In this document: positions 55,510 through 64,000 of the stretch, piece by piece
How positions within the stretch are numbered: the stretch's first letter is position 1
Layout of the letters: each line of letters begins with the position of its first letter
Origin: Mycobacterium noviomagense
GTDB lineage: Bacteria; Actinomycetota; Actinomycetes; Mycobacteriales; Mycobacteriaceae
Length of the DNA: 64,000 bases
Assembly: GCF_010731635.1 (NCBI RefSeq)
Contig: NZ_AP022583.1
Span: 2,418,001-2,482,000 of the forward strand
Reading direction: 5' to 3'
Program-made: the position numbers and the translations under genes
The notes under the pieces: generated by a model
What the model was told of the DNA's origin: nothing
The model's database searches: none
What the model saw: the letters and a program-made list of their open reading frames with translations, nothing else

Positions 55510-56736
55510 GTGACTGTGTTCTCGGCCCTGTTGCTGGCCGGGGTGTTGTCTTCGCTGGCATTGGGCGTCGGTATTACCGCGGGGGCCCGGCTGGCAGCAC
55601 GAGTCGTCGAGCGCCGGCGGCGGGTGGCCGCCGAATGGGCCGGGATCACCGTCTCGCAGATGCTGGAGCGCATCGTCGCGCTGTCTCCGGTGGGAACCGC
55701 GGTGGTCGACACGCATCGCGACGTGGTCTACCTCAACGACCAGGCCCGCGAACTGGGTCTGGTGCACGACCGCCAACTCGACGACGAGGCGTGGCGGGCG
55801 GCGCAGCGGGTACTGGAGATCGGCGACGATATCGAGTTCGACATCTCACCTAGTAAGCGGACCGCGCCGGGACGCTCCGGGCTGGCGGTGCACGGGCAGG
55901 CCCGGCTGCTCAGCGAGGAAGATCGTCGGTTCGCCGTCGTCTTCGTCTACGACCAGTCGGAGTATGCCCGGATGGAGGCGACCCGCCGCGACTTCGTGGC
56001 CAACGTCAGCCACGAACTCAAGACCCCGGTCGGCGCCATGGCCGTGCTCGCCGAGGCCCTGCTGGCGTCAGCGGACGACCCGGAGACCGTGCGCCGCTTC
56101 GGCGAGAAGGTGCTTGTCGAGGCCAACCGGCTGGGCGACATGGTCGGTGAGTTGATCGAGCTGTCCCGGCTGCAGGGCGCAGAGCGGTTGCCCGACCTGA
56201 CCGATGTCGACGTCGATACCGTTGTGGCCGAAGCGATTTCACGTCACAAAGTCGCCGCCGACAACGCCGACATCCAGGTGCGAACCGACTCGCCCAGCGG
56301 CTTGCGGGTGCTGGGCAACCAAAGCTTGCTGGTCACCGCGCTGGCCAACCTGGTGTCCAACGCGATCGCTTATTCGCCGCGGGGGTCGCTGGTGTCGATC
56401 AGCCGTCGTCGCCGCGGCGACAACGTCGAGATCGCCGTCACCGACCGCGGTATCGGCATCGCGCGCAAAGACCAGGAGCGGGTCTTCGAGCGGTTCTTCC
56501 GCGGCGACAAGGCGCGCTCGCGCGCCACCGGCGGCACCGGGCTGGGGTTGGCCATCGTCAAGCACGTCGCGGCCAACCACAACGGCAGCATCGGGCTGTG
56601 GAGTCAGCCGGGAACGGGGTCGACGTTCACGTTGTCGATCCCGGCCTACGAGGACAACGACGACCAAACCAATGAACCAGCGGGGCGCGACAAGCGGCCC
56701 ACGCGGCCCCAACGAGAGGAAGAACTACGCCGATGA
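55510..56736 (+). CDS. senX3: Sensor histidine kinase SenX3, 408 aa
   Basis: Membrane kinase sensing phosphate limitation through the Pst system and phosphorylating RegX3. One or two N-terminal spans ([18 protein letters not shown]), a PAS-like domain ([20 protein letters not shown]), HisKA with the phospho-accepting His in [13 protein letters not shown], and the ATPase boxes ([31 protein letters not shown]). The GTG at 55510 (VTVFSALLL) matches the family start, and length is near the M. tuberculosis 410. Its TGA overlaps the first mini-ORF of the repeat array. Confidence 0.95.
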   Translation: MTVFSALLLAGVLSSLALGVGITAGARLAARVVERRRRVAAEWAGITVSQMLERIVALSPVGTAVVDTHRDVVYLNDQARELGLVHDRQLDDEAWRAAQRVLEIGDDIEFDISPSKRTAPGRSGLAVHGQARLLSEEDRRFAVVFVYDQSEYARMEATRRDFVANVSHELKTPVGAMAVLAEALLASADDPETVRRFGEKVLVEANRLGDMVGELIELSRLQGAERLPDLTDVDVDTVVAEAISRHKVAADNADIQVRTDSPSGLRVLGNQSLLVTALANLVSNAIAYSPRGSLVSISRRRRGDNVEIAVTDRGIGIARKDQERVFERFFRGDKARSRATGGTGLGLAIVKHVAANHNGSIGLWSQPGTGSTFTLSIPAYEDNDDQTNEPAGRDKRPTRPQREEELRR

Positions 56737-57030
56737 TCCCTGCTGAGGAGGAGTGGCGCCAATGACTCGCGCCGACGACGATGCAGAGCGAAGCGATGAG
56801 GAGGAGTGGCGCCAATGACTCGCGCCGACGACGATGCAGAGCGAAGCGATGAGGAGGAGTGGCGCCAATGACTCGCGCCGACGACGATGCAGAGCGAAGC
56901 GATGAGGAGGAGTGGCGCCAATGACTCGCGCCGACGACGATGCAGAGCGAAGCGATGAGGAGGAGTGGCGCCAATGACTCGCGCCGACGACGATGCAGAG
57001 CGAAGCGATGAGGAGGAGTGGCGCCAATGA
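56733..57030 (+). other. Chain of overlapping mini-ORFs linking senX3 to regX3
   Basis: An ATG at 56733 overlaps the senX3 stop (ATGA) and opens a 10-codon frame, [10 protein letters not shown]. Its TGA overlaps the ATG at 56762. That opens MTRADDDAERSDEEEWRQ, 18 codons, whose TGA overlaps the next ATG, and so on from 56815, 56868, 56921 and 56974. The last stop overlaps the regX3 ATG at 57027. All joints are ATGA. Ribosomes could thus pass from senX3 to regX3 by repeated stop-restart, and the copy number would tune the coupling. Confidence 0.7.
56745..57029 (+). repeat. 53-bp MIRU-type repeats between senX3 and regX3
   Basis: Five full, identical 53-bp units start at 56745, 56798, 56851, 56904 and 56957. 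A 20-bp partial unit at 57010 supplies the ribosome site and ATG of regX3. Each unit contains GAGGAGGAGTGG, a ribosome-site-like stretch, eight bases or so before an ATG. The 77-bp/53-bp MIRU repeats of this intergenic region are known in the M. tuberculosis complex; only the 53-bp type is seen here. Confidence 0.95.
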
Positions 57031-57710
57031 CTAGCGTGCTGATCGTTGAGGACGAGGAGTCGCTGGCCGATCCCCTGGCGTTCTTGCTGCGCAGGGAGGG
57101 CTTCGAGGCCACGGTTGTCACCGACGGACCGTCGGCACTGGCCGAGTTCGACCGGGCCGGCGCCGACATCGTCCTGCTCGACTTGATGCTGCCGGGTATG
57201 TCCGGCACCGACGTGTGCAAGCAACTGCGCGCTCGCTCGAGCGTGCCGGTGATCATGGTCACCGCCCGCGACAGCGAGATCGACAAGGTAGTCGGCCTGG
57301 AGCTGGGCGCCGACGACTATGTGACCAAGCCGTACTCGGCCCGCGAGTTGATCGCCCGGATCCGCGCCGTGCTGCGCCGCGGCGGCGACGACGACTCCGA
57401 AGTCACCGATGGCGTGCTGGAGTCCGGCCCAGTGCGGATGGACGTCGAACGGCACATCGTCTCGGTGAACGGCAAGCAGATCACCTTGCCGCTCAAGGAG
57501 TTCGACCTGCTCGAGTACCTGATGCGCAACAGCGGTCGGGTGCTTACCCGCGGTCAGCTGATCGATCGGGTGTGGGGCGCGGACTACGTTGGCGACACGA
57601 AGACACTCGATGTCCACGTCAAGCGGCTGCGCTCCAAGATCGAAGCCGACCCCGCGAATCCCGTCCATTTGGTGACGGTGCGGGGGTTGGGCTACAAGCT
57701 CGAGGGATAG
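57027..57710 (+). CDS. regX3: Response regulator RegX3, 227 aa
   Basis: OmpR-type regulator of phosphate-responsive genes, partner of SenX3. The phospho-acceptor Asp lies in VLLDLMLPGMSG (about residue 52), with the switch Thr in IMVTARDSE and the Lys in DDYVTKPYS. The C-terminal winged helix includes LLEYLMRNSGRVLTRGQLID and VHVKRLRSKIE. The ATG at 57027 overlaps the last mini-ORF stop; an in-frame GTG at 57018 is possible. A bulged hairpin (57734-57754) follows. Confidence 0.96.
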   Translation: MTSVLIVEDEESLADPLAFLLRREGFEATVVTDGPSALAEFDRAGADIVLLDLMLPGMSGTDVCKQLRARSSVPVIMVTARDSEIDKVVGLELGADDYVTKPYSARELIARIRAVLRRGGDDDSEVTDGVLESGPVRMDVERHIVSVNGKQITLPLKEFDLLEYLMRNSGRVLTRGQLIDRVWGADYVGDTKTLDVHVKRLRSKIEADPANPVHLVTVRGLGYKLEG

Positions 57711-57816
57711 CCTGGCCTGCGACGCGGTTCCACCACGATGACGGCACCGTCGTGATCGAGGAATGCCGATAAACTTAGCGCGTGTCTGGTGTGACCTAAG
57801 TTACTTTTGTTGCATA

Positions 57817-57846
57817 GTGTGATCCGTGATGGATCCGTTATCACAC
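57817..57846. promoter_or_regulatory. Inverted repeat before the Mce operon
   Basis: GTGTGAT (57817-57823), 16 bases, ATCACAC (57840-57846). It is a perfect 7-bp arm pair in the 246-bp gap between regX3 and the first YrbE gene, in a visibly more AT-rich stretch. It could be the operator of an Mce regulator; no regulator gene lies alongside. Nothing else is seen in the gap. Confidence 0.5.
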
Positions 57847-57956
57847 CGACTTTTTTCCTTCGTGCTTCATGAGGCCGGCGCAAAGCGGGTGCCTCAACAG
57901 AACGCATGGCCCGAATCACCAGGCGGCCGTTGCGGTCTCGCGGCGCGGAGACACCG

Positions 57957-58760
57957 GTGACGACGGCGACACCGACCCGGCTCACCGATTACGTCCGCGA
58001 CCAACTCCAGACCCCGCTGGGAGTGGTCGGCGGCTTCGCCCGCATGTGCGTGCTGACCGGAAAAGCATTGTTGCGCGGGCCATTTCAGTGGCGCGAGTTC
58101 ATCGACCAGTGCTGGTTCATCATGAGGGTCGCGTTGTTGCCCACCATCGCGGTGTCGATTCCGCTGACCGTGCTCATCATCTTCACGCTCAACACGCTGC
58201 TGGCTGCGTTTGGCGCCGCTGACGTTTCGGGCGCTGGCGCAGCGTTGGGTGCGGTTACTCAGTTGGGACCGCTGACCACGGTGCTGGTAATTGCCGGGGC
58301 CGGGTCGACGGCGATCTGCGCCGACCTGGGTGCGCGCACCATCCGCGAGGAGATCGACGCGATGGAGGTGCTCGGCATCGACCCGATCTACCGGCTGGTC
58401 GCGCCGCGCGTGATCGCGTCAACCGTCGTCGCCACACTGCTCAACGGCACCGTCATCACCATCGGTTTGGTCGGTGGCTTCTTTTTCGGCGTCGAGATCC
58501 AAAACGTCTCCGGCGGCGCCTACTTGGCCACGTTGACGCTGATCACCGGCTTGCCGGAAGTGGTCATCGCAACGATCAAGGCCGCGGTGTTCGGGCTGAT
58601 CGCCGGATTGGTGGGCTGCTACCGCGGCCTGACCACCAAGGGCGGTCCCAAGGGCGTCGGCACTGCGGTCAACGAGACGCTGGTGTTGTGCGTGCTCGCA
58701 TTGTTCGCGGTCAACGTGGTGCTGACGACCATCGGCGTGCGATTCGGCACGGGGCGTTGA
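57957..58760 (+). CDS. YrbE/MlaE-type permease A of an Mce operon, 267 aa
   Basis: Membrane subunit of an Mce lipid importer. Five or so hydrophobic spans (for example VALLPTIAVSIPLTVLIIF and LNGTVITIGLVGGFFFGV) and the conserved cytoplasmic loop DLGARTIREEIDAMEVLGID, the coupling helix to the MceG-like ATPase. The GTG at 57957, with a GGAG site, gives the usual YrbE-A length; the ATG at 57906 would add 17 residues. The paired permease starts two bases after its stop. Confidence 0.9.
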   Translation: MTTATPTRLTDYVRDQLQTPLGVVGGFARMCVLTGKALLRGPFQWREFIDQCWFIMRVALLPTIAVSIPLTVLIIFTLNTLLAAFGAADVSGAGAALGAVTQLGPLTTVLVIAGAGSTAICADLGARTIREEIDAMEVLGIDPIYRLVAPRVIASTVVATLLNGTVITIGLVGGFFFGVEIQNVSGGAYLATLTLITGLPEVVIATIKAAVFGLIAGLVGCYRGLTTKGGPKGVGTAVNETLVLCVLALFAVNVVLTTIGVRFGTGR

Positions 58761-58761
58761 C

Positions 58762-59640
58762 ATGGCCCAAATATCAGCGGCTACGGTTGTCCGGGCCCGT
58801 TACCCGCGCACTGTCGCGACCTTCAGCCGCTACGTCGGCGGCGCATCCCACGTGCTCGACGAGGCCGGAAACCTCGCCCGCTTCGCTGTCGCGGGCGCCT
58901 GGTCGATCGGGTGGGCGCTACGCCGATACCGCACCGAGACACTGCGGCTGATCGCCCAAATCGGCATGGGCACCGGCGCGATGGCCGTGATCGGCGGCAC
59001 CGTCGCCATCATCGGATTCACTACGCTCTCGGGCGGTTCACTGATCGCCATCCAGGGATTCGCATCGCTGGGCAACATCGGTGTGGAAGCATTCACCGGG
59101 TTTTTCGCCGCACTGGCCAACGTGCGTGTGGTGACCGCGGTCGTGACAGGCATCGCGCTGGCGGCGACGGTAGGCGCCGGTGCCACAGCGGAATTGGGCG
59201 CCATGCGCATCAGCGAGGAGATCGACGCCCTTGAGGTGATGGGCATCAAATCGGTTGCCTTTTTGGTGTCGACTCGAGTAGTGGCGGGGCTGGTGGTGAT
59301 CGTGCCGTTGTACGCGATGGCGCTGGTCATGTCGTTCCTGTCGGGCCAGACCGTCACCACGCTGTTCTACGGGCAGTCCGTGGGCACCTACGAGCACTAC
59401 TTCCGCACCTTCCTGCGCACCGAGGACGCGGTGTGGTCGGGTGCCGAAGTCATCGTCATGGCGGTCATCGTGATGATCACCCACTGCTACTACGGGTATA
59501 ACGCCACCGGCGGCCCTGTCGGGGTGGGGCAGGCTGTCGGCCGGTCGATGCGTTTCTCGCTCGTCTCCACGGTCATTGTCGTGTTGCTGACCTCCATGGC
59601 GCTCTACGGCGTCGATCCGAATTTCAACCTCACCGTGTAG
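58762..59640 (+). CDS. YrbE/MlaE-type permease B of an Mce operon, 292 aa
   Basis: Second permease of the pair, needed with the first to form the transmembrane channel. Shares the coupling-loop pattern TAELGAMRISEEIDALEVMG and spans such as VIGGTVAIIGFTTLSGG and VVIVPLYAMALVMSFL. It ends with the span STVIVVLLTSMALYGVD. It is five bases upstream of the Mce A gene. No adjacent ATPase gene is present, as usual for mycobacterial mce operons, where MceG is encoded elsewhere. Confidence 0.92.
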   Translation: MAQISAATVVRARYPRTVATFSRYVGGASHVLDEAGNLARFAVAGAWSIGWALRRYRTETLRLIAQIGMGTGAMAVIGGTVAIIGFTTLSGGSLIAIQGFASLGNIGVEAFTGFFAALANVRVVTAVVTGIALAATVGAGATAELGAMRISEEIDALEVMGIKSVAFLVSTRVVAGLVVIVPLYAMALVMSFLSGQTVTTLFYGQSVGTYEHYFRTFLRTEDAVWSGAEVIVMAVIVMITHCYYGYNATGGPVGVGQAVGRSMRFSLVSTVIVVLLTSMALYGVDPNFNLTV

Positions 59641-59645
59641 CCGCT

Positions 59646-60863
59646 ATGACGACGCCGACGACGCAACGCAGTCCGCGCAGGTGGCCCAATAAGTTGGCGG
59701 GAGTGGGGTTGTTCGCGGTGTGTGCGCTCGTACTTGCGTTGACCTATGCGCAGTTTCGGGGTGAGTTCACCGCCAAGACGCGATTGACGATGTTGGCCCC
59801 GCGCGCGGGCCTGGTGATGGATCGCGGGGCAAAGGTCACCTATAACGGCGTGAGTATCGGTCGGGTGGACGACATCTCCGAAGTGGAGCATGACGGCCAA
59901 CCCTCCGCCAAGTTGTCGCTCGATGTGAACCCGAAGTACGTCAAGCTGATTCCGGCCAACGTCAACGCCAAGATCGTCGCCACCACCGTTTTCGGCAACA
60001 AGTACGTGTCGTTCAGCTCACCGAAAAACCCTACCCCACAACGGATCACGCCCAAGCATGTGATCGATGCGAGATCGGTGACGACCGAGTTCAACACATT
60101 GTTCGAGACAATTACCCAGATCGCGGAGAAAGTCGACCCGGTCAAGGTGAACTTGACGCTCAGCGCGGCAGCCGACGCGTTGAGCGGGTTGGGCGACAAG
60201 TTCGGGTCGTCGATCGTCAAGGGTAACGCCATCCTCGACGACGTCAATGCGCGGATGCCGGCCATCCGACACGACATCCGACAGCTCGCCGCTCTGACTG
60301 ATACCTATGCGAACGCCGCACCCGACCTCTTCGACTTCTTCGACAACGCGGTGATCACCGCGCGCACCCTCACCCATCAGCAAAGTGATTTGGACGCGGC
60401 TCTTTTGGCGTCGGTCGGGTTCGGTAACACCGGCGAGCAGATACTCAAACGAAGCCAGCCCTATTTGGTCCGTGTTGTCGCCGATCTGGCGGCTACCGCC
60501 CGGTTGCTGGACACCTACAGCCCTGAAATCTTCTGCACCATCCGCAACATCGCCGATCTCGTCCCGAAAATCACTGCGGTGGAGAGCGGCAACAGGTACG
60601 CCGCGCAGCTCGGTGCGGCGCTCGCCGGCGCCGAGAACCCGTATGTCTATCCCGACAACCTGCCGCGGACGAACGCCAGGGGCGGACCGGGCGGCGCACC
60701 CGGATGCTGGCAGCCCATCACCCGTGACCTCTGGCCCGCGCCGTATCTGGTGATGGACACCGGCAACAGCATCGCTGCGTACAACCACTTCGAGCTCAAC
60801 CAGCCCCTCGGCATCGAATACATGTGGGGGCGCCAGTACGGGGAGAACACCATCAACCCATGA
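59646..60863 (+). CDS. Mce-family protein A, 405 aa
   Basis: Substrate-binding Mce protein on the outer side of the membrane. One N-terminal span (LAGVGLFAVCALVLALTYA), an MlaD/Mce domain (about 40-120: LTMLAPRAGLVMDRGAKVTY, GVSIGRVDDISEVEHDG) and a long helical DUF3407-like region (about 150-330), forming the tunnel needle with its partners. A C-terminal Cys pair is possible (FCTIRN, GCWQPI). Length is close to Mce2A (404 aa). The next gene overlaps by ATGA. Which numbered mce operon this is cannot be settled by eye. Confidence 0.92.
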   Translation: MTTPTTQRSPRRWPNKLAGVGLFAVCALVLALTYAQFRGEFTAKTRLTMLAPRAGLVMDRGAKVTYNGVSIGRVDDISEVEHDGQPSAKLSLDVNPKYVKLIPANVNAKIVATTVFGNKYVSFSSPKNPTPQRITPKHVIDARSVTTEFNTLFETITQIAEKVDPVKVNLTLSAAADALSGLGDKFGSSIVKGNAILDDVNARMPAIRHDIRQLAALTDTYANAAPDLFDFFDNAVITARTLTHQQSDLDAALLASVGFGNTGEQILKRSQPYLVRVVADLAATARLLDTYSPEIFCTIRNIADLVPKITAVESGNRYAAQLGAALAGAENPYVYPDNLPRTNARGGPGGAPGCWQPITRDLWPAPYLVMDTGNSIAAYNHFELNQPLGIEYMWGRQYGENTINP

Positions 60864-61900
60864 AACTCAACGGTACGGTCGTTCGACTCGCCGCCATCGC
60901 GTCGGTACAGGTGCTGCTCACCGTCGTGATCATCATTGTTTTCGGTCAGCTGCGATTCGAGAAGACCGACAGCTATGCAGCGGAATTCAGCAATGCCAGC
61001 GGACTGCGGGCCGGTCAGTTCGTCCGCGCATTCGGTGTCGAAGTCGGCAAGGTCAAAAAGGTCGACCTGGTCGACGGGGATCGGCGGATACGCGTCGAAT
61101 TTGCCGTCGACCGCTCGCTGCGGCTGTATCAATCGACGACCGTGCAGATCCGCTACCAGGATCTGATCGGCAACCGCTACATCGAACTCGACCGTGGCCA
61201 GGGGGAAGGGGCTGACCGCATCCTGCCGCCGGGCGGGTTGATCCCGTTGTCGCGCACCCAACCGGCGCTCGACCTCGACGCGCTGATCGGTGGTTTCAAA
61301 CCGCTGTTTCGGGCTCTGAACCCGGACAAGGTCAACAGCATCGCGTCCGCGATCATCACCGTCTTCCAGGGGCAAGGCGGAACCATCAGCGACATCCTCG
61401 ACCAGACCGCCCAACTGACTTCCCATCTCGCCGAGCGAGATCAGGCCATCGGCGAGGTGATCACCAACCTGAACACCTTGCTGGACACCACGGTCAAGCA
61501 CCGCAACCAGTTCGACCAGACCGTCGACGACGTCGAGAAACTGATCACTGGTCTCAAAGACCGGGCCGATCCGCTGGCGTCCGCCACCGCGCACATCAGC
61601 AATGCCGCCGGAACGGTGGCCGACCTGCTGGCCGACAACCGCGCACTGGTGCACAGCACCGTCGGCTATCTGGAAACCATCGCCCAGCCGCTCATCGACC
61701 AGCGCGACAAGCTCGACGATCTGCTGACCAAGACGCCGAAGGCATTCAACCTGATCGGACGCACCGGAGGTATCTACGGCGACTTCTTCAACTTCTACCT
61801 GTGCGACTTGTCGATCAAGGTCAACGGGCTGCAACCGGGCGGCCCGGTGCGCACGATCAGGCTCTTCCAGCAGCCCACGGGCAGGTGCACGCGGCAATGA
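60860..61900 (+). CDS. Mce-family protein B, 346 aa
   Basis: N-terminal span (IASVQVLLTVVIIIVFGQ), Mce domain (FSNASGLRAGQFVRAFGVEV, then YQDLIGNRYIELDRG) and a helical region rich in Leu/Asp heptads (LLDTTVKHRNQFDQTVDDVE). The C-terminus has two Cys (LCDLSIK, GRCTRQ). The gene is intact, unlike mce2B of M. tuberculosis, which is split. ATGA overlaps join it to both neighbours, so the Mce subunits are translated in step, as expected for a hetero-hexamer. Confidence 0.9.
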   Translation: MKLNGTVVRLAAIASVQVLLTVVIIIVFGQLRFEKTDSYAAEFSNASGLRAGQFVRAFGVEVGKVKKVDLVDGDRRIRVEFAVDRSLRLYQSTTVQIRYQDLIGNRYIELDRGQGEGADRILPPGGLIPLSRTQPALDLDALIGGFKPLFRALNPDKVNSIASAIITVFQGQGGTISDILDQTAQLTSHLAERDQAIGEVITNLNTLLDTTVKHRNQFDQTVDDVEKLITGLKDRADPLASATAHISNAAGTVADLLADNRALVHSTVGYLETIAQPLIDQRDKLDDLLTKTPKAFNLIGRTGGIYGDFFNFYLCDLSIKVNGLQPGGPVRTIRLFQQPTGRCTRQ

Positions 61901-63441
61901 GAACGCTAGAACCCACCAATCGGGCCCGCATAGGGGCAATGGCCATCGTCATGGCAGCGCTGACAATTGGTGTGGGCCAAAGCTTTACCAGCGTCCCGAT
62001 GCTTTTCGCCCAGCCCAGCTACTACGGGCAGTTCAGCGACTCCGGGGGAGTGGGCAAAGGCGACAAGGTCCGCATCGCCGGCAAGGACGTCGGCAAGGTT
62101 GAGGCGGTCGCCATCGACGACGATCACATCACGGTCAAGTTCTCGACCGGAACCCACACCATCGGCACCGAAAGCCGGCTGGCGATCAAGACCGACACCA
62201 TCCTGGGTAAGCGGGTGCTCGAGGTGGAACCGCGAGGCACGCAGAAGCTGCGGCCGGGAGCCGCGTTGCCGCTGGGCCAAAGCACCACGCCGTATCAGAT
62301 CTACGACGCATTCTTCGACGTCACCAAGGCAGCCGGCGGGTGGGACATCGATACCGTCAAACGGTCGCTGAATGTCCTGTCGGACACCATCGACGAGACC
62401 TACCCACACCTGAGCGCTGCGCTCGACGGGGTCGCCAGGTTCTCCGACACCATCGGCAAACGCGACGAGGACATCAAACACCTTGTCGCCCAAGCCAGAA
62501 AGGTAGCCCGGGTTCTCGGCGACCGCAGCGAACAGTTCGACCGGCTGCTGGTCAACACGCAGAGCCTGTTGTCCGCGTTCAACGAACGCGGTCGAGCCAT
62601 CGACGCGTTGCTAGGCAACATCTCCCGGTTCTCGACGCAACTGCAAGGGCTCATCCACGACAACCCGAACCTGCACCATCTGCTCGAGCAGCTGCGTGTC
62701 GTCACCGACATGCTGACCAAGCACAAAGACGACCTCGTCGCCGTACTGGTCAGCCTGCGCAACTACACCGCAGCGCTCAGCGAGGCGGTCAGCTCCGGCC
62801 CCTACTTCAAGGTGATGATCGCCAACCTGCTGCCGTACCAGATCTTGCAGCCGTGGGTCGATGCGGCGTTCAAGAAGCGGGGTATCGACCCCGAGGAGTT
62901 CTGGCGCAACGCCGGACTGCCGGCGTTTCGGTGGCCGGCCCCCAACGGCACCCGGTTCCCCAACGGAGCGCCGCCACCGGCGCCGCCGGTGCTGGAAGGC
63001 ACCCCGGATCATCCGGGACCGGCCGTCCCACCCGGATCGCCGTGCTCGTACACGCCGCCGCCGGATCAACTGCCGCGGCCGTGGAACCCGTTGCCGTGCG
63101 CCGGTATTGACCAGAACCAGGGCCCCTTCGGTGCGTTGTCCGGCCCGGAACTGGCGCCGCCCGACGTCCAGACCTCCACCCCGAACCCCAACGGCCAGCC
63201 GCCGACACCCGGCATCCCGATCGCCGGACGGCCGGGCGAGCGACCTCCGGACGTTCCGGGCACAGCGGTCCCGTTGCCCCCCAACGCGCCGCCGGGAGCA
63301 CGCACCGAACCACTGGCACCCGTGGCAGGGCCGGCTCCGCCACCGGCGCCGCTGCCTCCGGGGCCGCCGGCACCGCCTGGACCGGGTCCGCAACTCCCAG
63401 CTCCGTTCATCACGCCAGACGGGACCGGAGGTAGCCGATGA
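61897..63441 (+). CDS. Mce-family protein C, 514 aa
   Basis: N-terminal span (IGAMAIVMAALTIGVGQSF), Mce domain (FSDSGGVGKGDKVRIAGKDV, TILGKRVLEVEPRG), a long helical segment (about 130-340), and a C-terminal Pro-rich tail of about 150 residues with motifs such as PPGPPAPPGPGP, probably extended in the cell wall. Conserved SGPYFKVMIANLLPYQILQP marks the end of the helical part. ATGA overlaps with the genes on either side. Confidence 0.92.
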   Translation: MRTLEPTNRARIGAMAIVMAALTIGVGQSFTSVPMLFAQPSYYGQFSDSGGVGKGDKVRIAGKDVGKVEAVAIDDDHITVKFSTGTHTIGTESRLAIKTDTILGKRVLEVEPRGTQKLRPGAALPLGQSTTPYQIYDAFFDVTKAAGGWDIDTVKRSLNVLSDTIDETYPHLSAALDGVARFSDTIGKRDEDIKHLVAQARKVARVLGDRSEQFDRLLVNTQSLLSAFNERGRAIDALLGNISRFSTQLQGLIHDNPNLHHLLEQLRVVTDMLTKHKDDLVAVLVSLRNYTAALSEAVSSGPYFKVMIANLLPYQILQPWVDAAFKKRGIDPEEFWRNAGLPAFRWPAPNGTRFPNGAPPPAPPVLEGTPDHPGPAVPPGSPCSYTPPPDQLPRPWNPLPCAGIDQNQGPFGALSGPELAPPDVQTSTPNPNGQPPTPGIPIAGRPGERPPDVPGTAVPLPPNAPPGARTEPLAPVAGPAPPPAPLPPGPPAPPGPGPQLPAPFITPDGTGGSR

Positions 63442-64000
63442 GCACTATTTTCGATATCCGTCAGCTGCGGCTGCCGCAGGTGTCGCGGACGTTCGTGATC
63501 GTGGCATCGCTCGTATTGGTGGTCGGTTTCGTTGTGGCGCTTGCGGGTTGGCAGCTCTACCGCAAAATAACGAACAACACTGTGGTGGCATACTTCCCGC
63601 GGGCTAATGCGCTGTATTCCGGTGACAAAGTCCAAATCATGGGCGTGCGAGTCGGTTCCGTCGACAGCATCGAGCCGGCCGGTGACAAGATGAAAGTGAC
63701 GTTCCACTACCAGAACAAGTACAAGGTGCCGGCCAACGCCTCGGCGGTGATCCTCAACCCAAGCCTGGTGGCGTCACGCACAATCCAGCTCGAACCGCCC
63801 TACCACGGCGGCCCGATACTCGCCGACAACGCGGTGATCCCCATCGAGCGCACCCAGGCGCCCGTGGAGTGGGACGACCTGCGCAACCAGGTCACCAATA
63901 TCATCTCGGAGCTCGGTCCGACGAAAGACCAGCCCAAGGGCCCGTTCGGCGACATCGTCGAGTCGTTCGCCGACGGGCTGGCCGGCAAGGGCGAGCGGAT
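63438..64000 (+). CDS. Mce-family protein D, N-terminal part
   Basis: The gene runs off the window after 187 codons. It starts MSTIFDIRQLRLPQVSRT, has the span FVIVASLVLVVGFVVALAGW and the Mce domain (YFPRANALYSGDKVQIMGVR, NPSLVASRTIQLEP). The expected continuation is the helical region, then Mce E (lipoprotein) and F genes. The start overlaps the Mce C stop by ATGA. Confidence 0.9.
   Translation, partial: MSTIFDIRQLRLPQVSRTFVIVASLVLVVGFVVALAGWQLYRKITNNTVVAYFPRANALYSGDKVQIMGVRVGSVDSIEPAGDKMKVTFHYQNKYKVPANASAVILNPSLVASRTIQLEPPYHGGPILADNAVIPIERTQAPVEWDDLRNQVTNIISELGPTKDQPKGPFGDIVESFADGLAGKGER

Noticed and set aside
57734..57754. Hairpin just after regX3 as a strong terminator
   Set aside because: The stem has a bulge and no T-run; it is mentioned with regX3 but not strong enough to list alone.

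Overview
The window is high-GC actinobacterial DNA whose gene order follows the Mycobacterium tuberculosis stretch running from groEL2 (Rv0440) to senX3-regX3 (Rv0490-Rv0491). Mycolic-acid cyclopropane synthases, hbhA, mshA, an Mce operon and tandem CIRCE sites before groEL2 all point to a non-tuberculous Mycobacterium. The species cannot be named from the sequence. Rv numbers below are positional comparisons from memory, not search results.

Layout. 1-3096: a superfamily II helicase gene on the minus strand, split by a complete ISL3-family insertion sequence (1490-2961) with a perfect 8-bp target duplication. 3175-6715: cupin, M24 peptidase-like gene, groEL2 with its CIRCE operators and terminator, and a small flavin-fold protein. 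6763-14197: accessory genes (DUF559 protein, D-aminoacylase-like amidohydrolase, a broken VOC gene, DinB protein, aldehyde dehydrogenase, membrane protein), a decayed sigK remnant, two SRPBCC genes and a 38-residue protein. 14249-21937: prolyl oligopeptidase, methyltransferase, aldehyde dehydrogenase, DUF779, two membrane proteins, lpdC and an Rv0463-like gene.

21938-28124 has no counterpart in the M. tuberculosis order and is the most interesting part. It is an island between the Rv0463-like gene and the Rv0464c-like gene. A second, diverged copy of the last 23 codons of the Rv0464c-like gene sits at its left edge. It encodes several short exported proteins with proline-rich tails. Three of them share a spaced four-cysteine pattern. 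One overlaps, by ATGA, the gene for a membrane-anchored HtrA-type serine protease. A 16-bp palindrome (TGAGGCA-N2-TGCCTCA) occurs four times in the island's promoter regions, and a LuxR-type helix-turn-helix gene lies beside one copy. Together this looks like an undescribed regulated secretion and protease module.

28125-41274: ramB, a thioesterase gene, aceA (isocitrate lyase), fadB2, then a lipid cluster. That cluster has three cyclopropane/mycolate methyltransferase genes (cmaA2-like, umaA-like, pcaA) around a KasB-like ketoacyl synthase whose catalytic Cys is replaced by Asp. A UbiA prenyltransferase overlapping a TetR gene and a DUF445 protein follow. 41278-55313: XRE regulator, hbhA, small membrane and secreted proteins, deoC, tandem DUF2993 proteins, nitrilase-like hydrolase, a 54-bp VNTR, murB, the LdtMt5-type L,D-transpeptidase, SDR, ROK regulator, mshA, a YbjN-like gene and gpm1.

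55510-57710 is senX3-regX3, joined by five 53-bp repeats that form an unbroken chain of overlapping 18-codon mini-ORFs. From 57957 an Mce lipid-uptake operon (two YrbE permeases, then Mce A, B, C and the start of D) runs off the right edge.
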